DNA of 64,000 nucleotides from Synchiropus splendidus (Eukaryota; Chordata; Actinopteri; Syngnathiformes; Callionymidae). Both the position numbers and the translations under genes were made by a program. The notes below the pieces were generated by a model. That model was not told the DNA's origin. It saw only the letters and a program-made list of their open reading frames with translations, and ran no database searches. Shown piece after piece: positions 33,277 through 47,188 of this stretch. Where the stretch lies: assembly GCF_027744825.2 (NCBI RefSeq), contig NW_026527059.1:310001-374000 (forward strand). Direction: 5' to 3'. The stretch's first letter is position 1. Each line of letters opens with the position of its first letter.

Positions 33277-36200
33277 ACGCTTTTCAGCCTGAGATAAGGT
33301 GGGTTTCGGAACGCCAAACATAAAAGTGTTGATAACTTTCGAAAAACACTTCAGAGAGCTTAGATTTGATGTGCACCTACTAGAAAGACCCTTTCTGCTA
33401 TAGTGGGAGGTTAAAATTTCATGTTCTGAAGCTTCCCTGAAAAGTTATGGCACAATGCGTAAAAACGCTTTTCAGCCTGAGATAAGGTGGGTTTCGGAAC
33501 GCCAAACATAAAAGTGTTGATAACTTTGGAAAAACACTTCAGACAGTTTAGATTTGATGTGCAACTACTAGAAAGACCCTTTCTGCTATAGTGGGAGGTT
33601 AAAATTTCATGTTCTGAAGCTTTCCTGAAAAGTTATGGCACAATGCACAAAAACGCTTTTCAGCCTGAGATAAGGTGGGTTTCGGAACGCCAAACATAAA
33701 AGTGTTGATAACTTTTGAAAAACACTTCAGACAGCTTAGATTTGATGTGCAACTACTAGAAAGACCCTTTCTGCTATAGTGGGAGGTTAAAATTTCATGT
33801 TCTGAAGCTTCCCTGAAAAGTTATGGCACAATGCACAAAAACGCTTTTCAGCCTGAGATAAGGTGGGTTTCGGAACGCCAAACATAAAAGTGTTGATAAC
33901 TTTGGAAAAACACTTCAGACAGTTTAGATTTGATGTGCAACTACTAGAAAGACCCTTTCTGCTATAGTGGGAGGTTAAAATTTCATGTTCTGAAGCTTCC
34001 CTGAAAAGTTATGGCACAATGCACAAAAACGCTTTTCAGCCTGAGATAAGGTGGGTTTCGGAACGCCAAACATAAAAGTGTTAATAACTTTGGAAAAACA
34101 CTTCAGACAGTTTAGATTTGATGTGCAACTACTAGAAAGACCCTTTCTGCTATAGTGGGAGGTTAAAATTTCATGTTCTGAAGCTTCCCTGAAAAGTTAT
34201 GGCACAATGCACAAAAACGCTTTTCAGCCTGAGATAAGGTGGGTTTCGGAACGCCAAACATAAAAGTGTTGATAACTTTGGAAAAACACTTCAGAGAGCT
34301 TAGATTTGATGTGCACCTACTAGAAAGACCCTTTCTGCTATAGTGGGAGGTTAAAATTTTATGTTCTGAAGCTTCCCTGAAAAGTTATGGCACAATGCGT
34401 AAAAACGCTTTTCAGCCTGAGATAAGGTGGGTTTCGGAACGCCAAACATAAAAGTGTTGATAACTTTTGAAAAACACTTCAGACAGCTTAGATTTGATGT
34501 GCAACTACTAGAAAGACACTTTCTGCTATAGTGGGAGGTTAAAATTTCATGTTCTGAAGCTTCCCTGAAAAGTTATGGCACAATGCACAAAAACGCTTTT
34601 CAGCCTGAGATAAGGTGGGTTTCGGAACGCCAAACATAAAAGTGTTGATAACTTTCGAAAAACACTTCAGACAGATTAGATTTGATGTGCACCTACTAGA
34701 AAGACCCTTTCTGCTATAGTGGGAGGTTAAAATTTCATGTTCTGAAGCTTCCCTGAAAAGTTATGGCACAATGCGTAAAAACGCTTTTCAGCCTGAGATA
34801 AGGTGGGTTTCGGAACGCCAAACATAAAAGTGTTGATAACTTTGGAAAAACACTTCAGGCAGTTTAGATTTGATGTGCAACTACTAGAAAGACCCTTTCT
34901 GCTATAGTGGGAGGTTAAAATTTCATGTTCTGAAGCTTCCCTGAAAAGTTATGGCACAATGCACAAAAACGCTTTTCAGCCTGAGATAAGGTGGGTTTCG
35001 GAACGCCAAACATAAAAGTGTTGATAACTTTGGAAAAACACTTCAGACAGTTTAGATTTGATGTGCAACTACTAGAAAGACACTTTCTGCTATAGTGGGA
35101 GGTTAAAATTTCATGTTCTGAAGCTTTCCTGAAAAGTTATGGCACAATGCACAAAAACGCTTTTCAGCCTGAGATAAGGTGGGTTTCGGAACGCCAAACA
35201 TAAAAGTGTTGATAACTTTCGAAAAACACTTCAGAGAGCTTAGATTTGATGTGCAACTACTAGAAAGACCCTTTCTGCTATAGTGGGAGGTTAAAATTTC
35301 ATGTTCTGAAGCTTCCCTGAAAAGTTATGGCACAATGCACAAAAACGCTTTTCAGCCTGAGATAAGGTGGGTTTCGGAACGCCAAACATAAAAGTGTTGA
35401 TAACTTTTGAAAAACACTTCAGACAGCTTAGATTTGATGTGCAACTACTAGAAAGACCCTTTCTGCTATAGTGGGAGGTTAAAATTTCATGTTCTGAAGC
35501 TTCCCTGAAAAGTTATGGCACAATGCACAAAAACGCTTTTCAGCCTGAGATAAGGTGGGTTTCGGAACGCCAAACATAAAAGTGTTGATAACTTTGGAAA
35601 AACACTTCAGACAGTTTAGATTTGATGTGCAACTACTAGAAAGACCCTTTCTGCTATAGTTGGAGGTTAAAATTTCATGTTCTGAAGCTTCCCTGAAAAG
35701 TTATGGCACAATGCACAAAAACGCTTTTCAGCCTGAGATAAGGTGGGTTTCGGAACGCCAAACATAAAAGTGTTAATAACTTTGGAAAAACACTTCAGAC
35801 AGTTTAGATTTGATGTGCAACTACTAGAAAGACCCTTTCTGCTATAGTGGGAGGTTAAAATTTCATGTTCTGAAGCTTCCCTGAAAAGTTATGGCACAAT
35901 GCACAAAAACGCTTTTCAGCCTGAGATAAGGTGGGTTTCGGAACGCCAAACATAAAAGTGTTGATAACTTTCGAAAAACACTTCAGAGAGCTTAGATTTG
36001 ATGTGCACCTACTAGAAAGACCCTTTCTGCTATAGTGGGAGGTTAAAATTTCATGTTCTGAAGCTTCCCTGAAAAGTTATGGCACAATGCGTAAAAACGC
36101 TTTTCAGCCTGAGATAAGGTGGGTTTCGGAACGCCAAACATAAAAGTGTTGATAACTTTGGAAAAACACTTCAGGCAGTTTAGATTTGATGTGCAACTAC

Positions 36201-36472
36201 TAGAAAGACCCTTTCTGCTATAGTGGGAGGTTAAAATTTCATGTTCTGAAGCTTCCCTGAAAAGTTATGGCACAATGCACAAAAACGCTTTTCAGCCTGA
36301 GATAAGGTGGGTTTCGGAACGCCAAACATAAAAGTGTTGATAACTTTGGAAAAACACTTCAGACAGTTTAGATTTGATGTGCAACTACTAGAAAGACACT
36401 TTCTGCTATAGTGGGAGGTTAAAATTTCATGTTCTGAAGCTTTCCTGAAAAGTTATGGCACAATGCACAAAA

Positions 36473-36660
36473 ACGCTTTTCAGCCAGTGATAAGGTGGGT
36501 TTCGGAACGCCAAACATAAAAGTGTTGATAACTTTCGAAAAACACTTCAGAGAGCTTAGATTTGATGTGCACCTACTAGAAAGACCCTTTCTGCTATAGT
36601 GGGAGGTTAAAATTTCATGTTCTGAAGCTTCCCTGAAAAGTTATGGCACAATGCGTAAAA
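36473..36660 (+). repeat. A~ marker monomer (M195)
   Basis: CCAGTGATA at the start, 104 monomers (2 x 52) after M91. Opens the block A~ B a L C G H A that leads into the first 61-mer copy. Confidence 0.9.
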
Positions 36661-39600
36661 ACGCTTTTCAGCCTGAGATAAGGTGGGTTTCGGAACGCCA
36701 AACATAAAAGTGTTGATAACTTTGGAAAAACACTTCAGACAGTTTAGATTTGATGTGCAACTACTAGAAAGACCCTTTCTGCTATAGTGGGAGGTTAAAA
36801 TTTCATGTTCTGAAGCTTTCCTGAAAAGTTATGGCACAATGCACAAAAACGCTTTTCAGCCTGAGATAAGGTGGGTTTCGGAACGCCAAACATAAAAGTG
36901 TTGATAACTTTCGAAAAACACTTCAGAGAGCTTAGATTTGATGTGCACCTACTAGAAAGACCCTTTCTGCTATAGTGGGAGGTTAAAATTTCATGTTCTG
37001 AAGCTTCCCTGAAAAGTTATGGCACAATGCACAAAAACGCTTTTCAGCCTGAGATAAGGTGGGTTTCGGAACGCCAAACATAAAAGTGTTGATAACTTTC
37101 GAAAAACACTTCAGACAGCTTAGATTTGATGTGCAACTACTAGAAAGACCCTTTCTGCTATAGTGGGAGGTTAAAATTTCATGTTCTGAAGCTTCCCTGA
37201 AAAGTTATGGCACAATGCACAAAAACGCTTTTCAGCCTGAGATAAGGTGGGTTTCGGAACGCCAAACATAAAAGTGTTGATAACTTTTGAAAAACACTTC
37301 AGACAGCTTAGATTTGATGTGCAACTACTAGAAAGACCCTTTCTGCTATAGTGGGAGGTTAAAATTTCATGTTCTGAAGCTTCCCTGAAAAGTTATGGCA
37401 CAATGCACAAAAACGCTTTTCAGCCTGAGATAAGGTGGGTTTCGGAACGCCAAACATAAAAGTGTTGATAACTTTGGAAAAACACTTCAGACAGTTTAGA
37501 TTTGATGTGCAACTACTAGAAAGACCCTTTCTGCTATAGTGGGAGGTTAAAATTTCATGTTCTGAAGCTTCCCTGAAAAGTTATGGCACAATGCACAAAA
37601 ACGCTTTTCAGCCTGAGATAAGGTGGGTTTCGGAACGCCAAACATAAAAGTGTTAATAACTTTGGAAAAACACTTCAGACAGTTTAGATTTGATGTGCAA
37701 CTACTAGAAAGACCCTTTCTGCTATAGTGGGAGGTTAAAATTTCATGTTCTGAAGCTTCCCTGAAAAGTTATGGCACAATGCACAAAAACGCTTTTCAGC
37801 CTGAGATAAGGTGGGTTTCGGAACGCCAAACATAAAAGTGTTGATAACTTTCGAAAAACACTTCAGAGAGCTTAGATTTGATGTGCACCTACTAGAAAGA
37901 CCCTTTCTGCTATAGTGGGAGGTTAAAATTTCATGTTCTGAAGCTTCCCTGAAAAGTTATGGCACAATGCGTAAAAACGCTTTTCAGCCTGAGATAAGGT
38001 GGGTTTCGGAACGCCAAACATAAAAGTGTTGATAACTTTGGAAAAACACTTCAGACAGTTTAGATTTGATGTGCAACTACTAGAAAGACACTTTCTGCTA
38101 TAGTGGGAGGTTAAAATTTCATGTTCTGAAGCTTTCCTGAAAAGTTATGGCACAATGCACAAAAACGCTTTTCAGCCTGAGATAAGGTGGGTTTCGGAAC
38201 GCCAAACATAAAAGTGTTGATAACTTTTGAAAAACACTTCAGACAGCTTAGATTTGATGAGCAACTAGTAGAAAGACCCTTTCTGCTATAGTGGGAGGTT
38301 AAAATTTCATGTTCTGAAGCTTCCCTGAAAAGTTATGGCACAATGCACAAAAACGCTTTTCAGCCTGAGATAAGGTGGGTTTCGGAACGCCAAACATAAA
38401 AGTGTTGATAACTTTCGAAAAACACTTCAGACAGCTTAGATTTGATGTGCACCTACTAGAAAGACCCTTTCTGCTATAGTGGGAGGTTAAAATTTCATGT
38501 TCTGAAGCTTCCCTGAAAAGTTATGGCACAATGCGTAAAAACGCTTTTCAGCCTGAGATAAGGTGGGTTTCGGAACGCCAAACATAAAAGTGTTGATAAC
38601 TTTGGAAAAACACTTCAGGCAGTTTAGATTTGATGTGCAACTACTAGAAAGACCCTTTCTGCTATAGTGGGAGGTTAAAATTTCATGTTCTGAAGCTTCC
38701 CTGAAAAGTTATGGCACAATGCACAAAAACGCTTTTCAGCCTGAGATAAGGTGGGTTTCGGAACGCCAAACATAAAAGTGTTGATAACTTTGGAAAAACA
38801 CTTCAGGCAGTTTAGATTTGATGTGCAACTACTAGAAAGACCCTTTCTGCTATAGTGGGAGGTTAAAATTTCATGTTCTGAAGCTTCCCTGAAAAGTTAT
38901 GGCACAATGCACAAAAACGCTTTTCAGCCTGAGATAAGGTGGGTTTCGGAACGCCAAACATAAAAGTGTTGATAACTTTGGAAAAACACTTCAGACAGTT
39001 TAGATTTGATGTGCAACTACTAGAAAGACACTTTCTGCTATAGTGGGAGGTTAAAATTTCATGTTCTGAAGCTTTCCTGAAAAGTTATGGCACAATGCAC
39101 AAAAACGCTTTTCAGCCTGAGATAAGGTGGGTTTCGGAACGCCAAACATAAAAGTGTTGATAACTTTCGAAAAACACTTCAGAGAGCTTAGATTTGATGT
39201 GCACCTACTAGAAAGACCCTTTCTGCTATAGTGGGAGGTTAAAATTTCATGTTCTGAAGCTTCCCTGAAAAGTTATGGCACAATGCACAAAAACGCTTTT
39301 CAGCCTGAGATAAGGTGGGTTTCGGAACGCCAAACATAAAAGTGTTGATAACTTTGGAAAAACACTTCAGACAGCTTAGATTTGATGTGCAACTACTAGA
39401 AAGACCCTTTCTGCTATAGTGGGAGGTTAAAATTTCATGTTCTGAAGCTTCCCTGAAAAGTTATGGCACAATGCACAAAAACGCTTTTCAGCCTGAGATA
39501 AGGTGGGTTTCGGAACGCCAAACATAAAAGTGTTGATAACTTTGGAAAAACACTTCAGACAGTTTAGATTTGATGTGCAACTACTAGAAAGACCCTTTCT

Positions 39601-42600
39601 GCTATAGTTGGAGGTTAAAATTTCATGTTCTGAAGCTTCCCTGAAAAGTTATGGCACAATGCACAAAAACGCTTTTCAGCCTGAGATAAGGTGGGTTTCG
39701 GAACGCCAAACATAAAAGTGTTAATAACTTTGGAAAAACACTTCAGACAGTTTAGATTTGATGTGCAACTACTAGAAAGACCCTTTCTGCTATAGTGGGA
39801 GGTTAAAATTTCATGTTCTGAAGCTTCCCTGAAAAGTTATGGCACAATGCACAAAAACGCTTTTCAGCCTGAGATAAGGTGGGTTTCGGAACGCCAAACA
39901 TAAAAGTGTTGATAACTTTCGAAAAACACTTCAGAGAGCTTAGATTTGATGTGCACCTACTAGAAAGACCCTTTCTGCTATAGTGGGAGGTTAAAATTTC
40001 ATGTTCTGAAGCTTCCCTGAAAAGTTATGGCACAATGCGTAAAAACGCTTTTCAGCCTGAGATAAGGTGGGTTTCGGAACGCCAAACATAAAAGTGTTGA
40101 TAACTTTGGAAAAACACTTCAGACAGTTTAGATTTGATGTGCAACTACTAGAAAGACCCTTTCTGCTATAGTGGGAGGTTAAAATTTCATGTTCTGAAGC
40201 TTTCCTGAAAAGTTATGGCACAATGCACAAAAACGCTTTTCAGCCTGAGATAAGGTGGGTTTCGGAACGCCAAACATAAAAGTGTTGATAACTTTTGAAA
40301 AACACTTCAGACAGCTTAGATTTGATGTGCAACTACTAGAAAGACCCTTTCTGCTATAGTGGGAGGTTAAAATTTCATGTTCTGAAGCTTCCCTGAAAAG
40401 TTATGGCACAATGCACAAAAACGCTTTTCAGCCTGAGATAAGGTGGGTTTCGGAACGCCAAACATAAAAGTGTTGATAACTTTCGAAAAACACTTCAGAC
40501 AGCTTAGATTTGATGTGCACCTACTAGAAAGACCCTTTCTGCTATAGTGGGAGGTTAAAATTTCATGTTCTGAAGCTTCCCTGAAAAGTTATGGCACAAT
40601 GCGTAAAAACGCTTTTCAGCCTGAGATAAGGTGGGTTTCGGAACGCCAAACATAAAAGTGTTGATAACTTTGGAAAAACACTTCAGGCAGTTTAGATTTG
40701 ATGTGCAACTACTAGAAAGACCCTTTCTGCTATAGTGGGAGGTTAAAATTTCATGTTCTGAAGCTTCCCTGAAAAGTTATGGCACAATGCACAAAAACGC
40801 TTTTCAGCCTGAGATAAGGTGGGTTTCGGAACGCCAAACATAAAAGTGTTGATAACTTTGGAAAAACACTTCAGAGAGCTTAGATTTGATGTGCACCTAC
40901 TAGAAAGACCCTTTCTGCTATAGTGGGAGGTTAAAATTTCATGTTCTGAAGCTTCCCTGAAAAGTTATGGCACAATGCGTAAAAACGCTTTTCAGCCTGA
41001 GATAAGGTGGGTTTCGGAACGCCAAACATAAAAGTGTTGATAACTTTGGAAAAACACTTCAGACAGTTTAGATTTGATGTGCAACTACTAGAAAGACCCT
41101 TTCTGCTATAGTGGGAGGTTAAAATTTCATGTTCTGAAGCTTTCCTGAAAAGTTATGGCACAATGCACAAAAACGCTTTTCAGCCTGAGATAAGGTGGGT
41201 TTCGGAACGCCAAACATAAAAGTGTTGATAACTTTTGAAAAACACTTCAGACAGCTTAGATTTGATGTGCAACTACTAGAAAGACCCTTTCTGCTATAGT
41301 GGGAGGTTAAAATTTCATGTTCTGAAGCTTCCCTGAAAAGTCATGGCACAATGCACAAAAACGCTTTTCAGCCTGAGATAAGGTGGGTTTCGGAACGCCA
41401 AACATAAAAGTGTTGATAACTTTCGAAAAACACTTCAGAGAGCTTAGATTTGATGTGCACCTACTAGAAAGACCCTTTCTGCTATAGTGGGAGGTTAAAA
41501 TTTCATGTTCTGAAGCTTCCCTGAAAAGTTATGGCACAATGCGTAAAAACGCTTTTCAGCCTGAGATAAGGTGGGTTTCGGAACGCCAAACATAAAAGTG
41601 TTGATAACTTTGGAAAAACACTTCAGACAGTTTAGATTTGATGTGCAACTACTAGAAATACCCTTTCTGCTATAGTGGGAGGTTAAAATTTCATGTTCTG
41701 AAGCTTTCCTGAAAAGTTATGGCACAATGCACAAAAACGCTTTTCAGCCTGAGATAAGGTGGGTTTCGGAACGCCAAACATAAAAGTGTTGATAACTTTT
41801 GAAAAACACTTCAGACAGCTTAGATTTGATGTGCAACTACTAGAAAGACACTTTCTGCTATAGTGGGAGGTTAAAATTTCATGTTCTGAAGCTTCCCTGA
41901 AAAGTTATGGCACAATGCACAAAAACGCTTTTCAGCCTGAGATAAGTTGGGTTTCGGAACGCCAAACATAAAAGTGTTGATAACTTTCGAAAAACACTTC
42001 AGACAGCTTAGATTTGATGTGCACCTACTAGAAAGACCCTTTCTGCTATAGTGGGAGGTTAAAATTTCATGTTCTGAAGCTTCCCTGAAAAGTTATGGCA
42101 CAATGCGTAAAAACGCTTTTCAGCCTGAGATAAGGTGGGTTTCGGAACGCCAAACATAAAAGTGTTGATAACTTTGGAAAAACACTTCAGGCAGTTTAGA
42201 TTTGATGTGCAACTACTAGAAAGACCCTTTCTGCTATAGTGGGAGGTTAAAATTTCATGTTCTGAAGCTTCCCTGAAAAGTTATGGCACAATGCACAAAA
42301 ACGCTTTTCAGCCTGAGATAAGGTGGGTTTCGGAACGCCAAACATAAAAGTGTTGATAACTTTGGAAAAACACTTCAGACAGTTTAGATTTGATGTGCAA
42401 CTACTAGAAAGACACTTTCTGCTATAGTGGGAGGTTAAAATTTCATGTTCTGAAGCTTTCCTGAAAAGTTATGGCACAATGCACAAAAACGCTTTTCAGC
42501 CTGAGATAAGGTGGGTTTCGGAACGCCAAACATAAAAGTGTTGATAACTTTCGAAAAACACTTCAGAGAGCTTAGATTTGATGTGCACCTACTAGAAAGA

Positions 42601-43992
42601 CCCTTTCTGCTATAGTGGGAGGTTAAAATTTCATGTTCTGAAGCTTCCCTGAAAAGTTATGGCACAATGCACAAAAACGCTTTTCAGCCTGAGATAAGGT
42701 GGGTTTCGGAACGCCAAACATAAAAGTGTTGATAACTTTGGAAAAACACTTCAGACAGCTTAGATTTGATGTGCAACTACTAGAAAGACCCTTTCTGCTA
42801 TAGTGGGAGGTTAAAATTTCATGTTCTGAAGCTTCCCTGAAAAGTTATGGCACAATGCACAAAAACGCTTTTCAGCCTGAGATAAGGTGGGTTTCGGAAC
42901 GCCAAACATAAAAGTGTTGATAACTTTGGAAAAACACTTCAGACAGTTTAGATTTGATGTGCAACTACTAGAAAGACCCTTTCTGCTATAGTGGGAGGTT
43001 AAAATTTCATGTTCTGAAGCTTCCCTGAAAAGTTATGGCACAATGCACAAAAACGCTTTTCAGCCTGAGATAAGGTGGGTTTCGGAACGCCAAACATAAA
43101 AGTGTTAATAACTTTGGAAAAACACTTCAGACAGTTTAGATTTGATGTGCAACTACTAGAAAGACCCTTTCTGCTATAGTGGGAGGTTAAAATTTCATGT
43201 TCTGAAGCTTCCCTGAAAAGTTATGGCACAATGCACAAAAACGCTTTTCAGCCTGAGATAAGGTGGGTTTCGGAACGCCAAACATAAAAGTGTTGATAAC
43301 TTTCGAAAAACACTTCAGAGAGCTTAGATTTGATGTGCACCTACTAGAAAGACCCTTTCTGCTATAGTGGGAGGTTAAAATTTCATGTTCTGAAGCTTCC
43401 CTGAAAAGTTATGGCACAATGCGTAAAAACGCTTTTCAGCCTGAGATAAGGTGGGTTTCGGAACGCCAAACATAAAAGTGTTGATAACTTTGGAAAAACA
43501 CTTCAGACAGTTTAGATTTGATGTGCAACTACTAGAAAGACCCTTTCTGCTATAGTGGGAGGTTAAAATTTCATGTTCTGAAGCTTTCCTGAAAAGTTAT
43601 GGCACAATGCACAAAAACGCTTTTCAGCCTGAGATAAGGTGGGTTTCGGAACGCCAAACATAAAAGTGTTGATAACTTTTGAAAAACACTTCAGACAGCT
43701 TAGATTTGATGTGCAACTACTAGAAAGACCCTTTCTGCTATAGTGGGAGGTTAAAATTTCATGTTCTGAAGCTTCCCTGAAAAGTTATGGCACAATGCAC
43801 AAAAACGCTTTTCAGCCTGAGATAAGGTGGGTTTCGGAACGCCAAACATAAAAGTGTTGATAACTTTCGAAAAACACTTCAGACAGCTTAGATTTGATGT
43901 GCACCTACTAGAAAGACCCTTTCTGCTATAGTGGGAGGTTAAAATTTCATGTTCTGAAGCTTCCCTGAAAAGTTATGGCACAATGCGTAAAA

Positions 43993-44556
43993 ACGCTTTT
44001 CAGCCTGAGATAAGGTGGGTTTCGGAACGCCAAACATAAAAGTGTTGATAACTTTGGAAAAACACTTCAGGCAGTTTAGATTTGATGTGCAACTACTAGA
44101 AAGACCCTTTCTGCTATAGTGGGAGGTTAAAATTTCATGTTCTGAAGCTTCCCTGAAAAGTTATGGCACAATGCGTAAAAACGCTTTTCAGCCTGAGATA
44201 AGGTGGGTTTCGGAACGCCAAACATAAAAGTGTTGATAACTTTGGAAAAACACTTCAGGCAGTTTAGATTTGATGTGCAACTACTAGAAAGACCCTTTCT
44301 GCTATAGTGGGAGGTTAAAATTTCATGTTCTGAAGCTTCCCTGAAAAGTTATGGCACAATGCACAAAAACGCTTTTCAGCCTGAGATAAGGTGGGTTTCG
44401 GAACGCCAAACATAAAAGTGTTGATAACTTTGGAAAAACACTTCAGGCAGTTTAGATTTGATGTGCAACTACTAGAAAGACCCTTTCTGCTATAGTGGGA
44501 GGTTAAAATTTCATGTTCTGAAGCTTCCCTGAAAAGTTATGGCACAATGCACAAAA
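43993..44556 (+). repeat. Tandem E triplet (M235-M237)
   Basis: Three E monomers in a row. The first ends GCGT, a state otherwise confined to classes A, D and I. The same triplet with the same GCGT recurs 61 monomers later. Confidence 0.88.
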
Positions 44557-46060
44557 ACGCTTTTCAGCCTGAGATAAGGTGGGTTTCGGAACGCCAAACA
44601 TAAAAGTGTTGATAACTTTGGAAAAACACTTCAGACAGTTTAGATTTGATGTGCAACTACTAGAAAGACACTTTCTGCTATAGTGGGAGGTTAAAATTTC
44701 ATGTTCTGAAGCTTTCCTGAAAAGTTATGGCACAATGCACAAAAACGCTTTTCAGCCTGAGATAAGGTGGGTTTCGGAACGCCAAACATAAAAGTGTTGA
44801 TAACTTTCGAAAAACACTTCAGAGAGCTTAGATTTGATGTGCACCTACTAGAAAGACCCTTTCTGCTATAGTGGGAGGTTAAAATTTCATGTTCTGAAGC
44901 TTCCCTGAAAAGTTATGGCACAATGCACAAAAACGCTTTTCAGCCTGAGATAAGGTGGGTTTCGGAACGCCAAACATAAAAGTGTTGATAACTTTTGAAA
45001 AACACTTCAGACAGCTTAGATTTGATGTGCAACTACTAGAAAGACCCTTTCTGCTATAGTGGGAGGTTAAAATTTCATGTTCTGAAGCTTCCCTGAAAAG
45101 TTATGGCACAATGCACAAAAACGCTTTTCAGCCTGAGATAAGGTGGGTTTCGGAACGCCAAACATAAAAGTGTTGATAACTTTGGAAAAACACTTCAGAC
45201 AGTTTAGATTTGATGTGCAACTACTAGAAAGACCCTTTCTGCTATAGTTGGAGGTTAAAATTTCATGTTCTGAAGCTTCCCTGAAAAGTTATGGCACAAT
45301 GCACAAAAACGCTTTTCAGCCTGAGATAAGGTGGGTTTCGGAACGCCAAACATAAAAGTGTTAATAACTTTGGAAAAACACTTCAGACAGTTTAGATTTG
45401 ATGTGCAACTACTAGAAAGACCCTTTCTGCTATAGTGGGAGGTTAAAATTTCATGTTCTGAAGCTTCCCTGAAAAGTTATGGCACAATGCACAAAAACGC
45501 TTTTCAGCCTGAGATAAGGTGGGTTTCGGAACGCCAAACATAAAAGTGTTGATAACTTTCGAAAAACACTTCAGAGAGCTTAGATTTGATGTGCACCTAC
45601 TAGAAAGACCCTTTCTGCTATAGTGGGAGGTTAAAATTTCATGTTCTGAAGCTTCCCTGAAAAGTTATGGCACAATGCGTAAAAACGCTTTTCAGCCTGA
45701 GATAAGGTGGGTTTCGGAACGCCAAACATAAAAGTGTTGATAACTTTGGAAAAACACTTCAGGCAGTTTAGATTTGATGTGCAACTACTAGAAAGACCCT
45801 TTCTGCTATAGTGGGAGGTTAAAATTTCATGTTCTGAAGCTTCCCTGAAAAGTTATGGCACAATGCACAAAAACGCTTTTCAGCCTGAGATAAGGTGGGT
45901 TTCGGAACGCCAAACATAAAAGTGTTGATAACTTTGGAAAAACACTTCAGACAGTTTAGATTTGATGTGCAACTACTAGAAAGACACTTTCTGCTATAGT
46001 GGGAGGTTAAAATTTCATGTTCTGAAGCTTTCCTGAAAAGTTATGGCACAATGCACAAAA

Positions 46061-46248
46061 ACGCTTTTCAGCCAGTGATAAGGTGGGTTTCGGAACGCCA
46101 AACATAAAAGTGTTGATAACTTTCGAAAAACACTTCAGAGAGCTTAGATTTGATGTGCACCTACTAGAAAGACCCTTTCTGCTATAGTGGGAGGTTAAAA
46201 TTTCATGTTCTGAAGCTTCCCTGAAAAGTTATGGCACAATGCGTAAAA
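46061..46248 (+). repeat. A~ marker monomer (M246)
   Basis: CCAGTGATA at the start, 51 monomers after M195 and inside the first 61-mer copy. Neighbours E F before and B a L C G H after. Confidence 0.9.
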
Positions 46249-47188
46249 ACGCTTTTCAGCCTGAGATAAGGTGGGTTTCGGAACGCCAAACATAAAAGTG
46301 TTGATAACTTTGGAAAAACACTTCAGACAGTTTAGATTTGATGTGCAACTACTAGAAAGACCCTTTCTGCTATAGTGGGAGGTTAAAATTTCATGTTCTG
46401 AAGCTTTCCTGAAAAGTTATGGCACAATGCACAAAAACGCTTTTCAGCCTGAGATAAGGTGGGTTTCGGAACGCCAAACATAAAAGTGTTGATAACTTTC
46501 GAAAAACACTTCAGAGAGCTTAGATTTGATGTGCACCTACTAGAAAGACCCTTTCTGCTATAGTGGGAGGTTAAAATTTCATGTTCTGAAGCTTCCCTGA
46601 AAAGTTATGGCACAATGCACAAAAACGCTTTTCAGCCTGAGATAAGGTGGGTTTCGGAACGCCAAACATAAAAGTGTTGATAACTTTCGAAAAACACTTC
46701 AGACAGCTTAGATTTGATGTGCAACTACTAGAAAGACCCTTTCTGCTATAGTGGGAGGTTAAAATTTCATGTTCTGAAGCTTCCCTGAAAAGTTATGGCA
46801 CAATGCACAAAAACGCTTTTCAGCCTGAGATAAGGTGGGTTTCGGAACGCCAAACATAAAAGTGTTGATAACTTTTGAAAAACACTTCAGACAGCTTAGA
46901 TTTGATGTGCAACTACTAGAAAGACCCTTTCTGCTATAGTGGGAGGTTAAAATTTCATGTTCTGAAGCTTCCCTGAAAAGTTATGGCACAATGCACAAAA
47001 ACGCTTTTCAGCCTGAGATAAGGTGGGTTTCGGAACGCCAAACATAAAAGTGTTGATAACTTTGGAAAAACACTTCAGACAGTTTAGATTTGATGTGCAA
47101 CTACTAGAAAGACCCTTTCTGCTATAGTGGGAGGTTAAAATTTCATGTTCTGAAGCTTCCCTGAAAAGTTATGGCACAATGCACAAAA

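Larger units (their letters stand above)
30645..37976 (+). repeat. Transition zone between the two higher-order repeats (M164-M202)
   Basis: Opens with the last A* monomer in the window (C at 30,793) and follows the copy 3 order for about nine monomers, then diverges. M164-M173: A* B a I C E F a C O. M174-M183: A B C D/F* A B C G H I. M184-M193: C D E F K C G* H A E. M194-M202: F A~ B a L C G H A. It is rich in one-off states: TTTTAAGCC in M174, AACGTAAAAG in M175, a mosaic M177, AAATTTTATG in M183, 114A on a class C monomer M184 and ACAGATTAG in M185. From M192 on it matches blocks of the 61-mer. I read it as an old, rearranged boundary where one repeat regime replaced the other. Confidence 0.85.
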
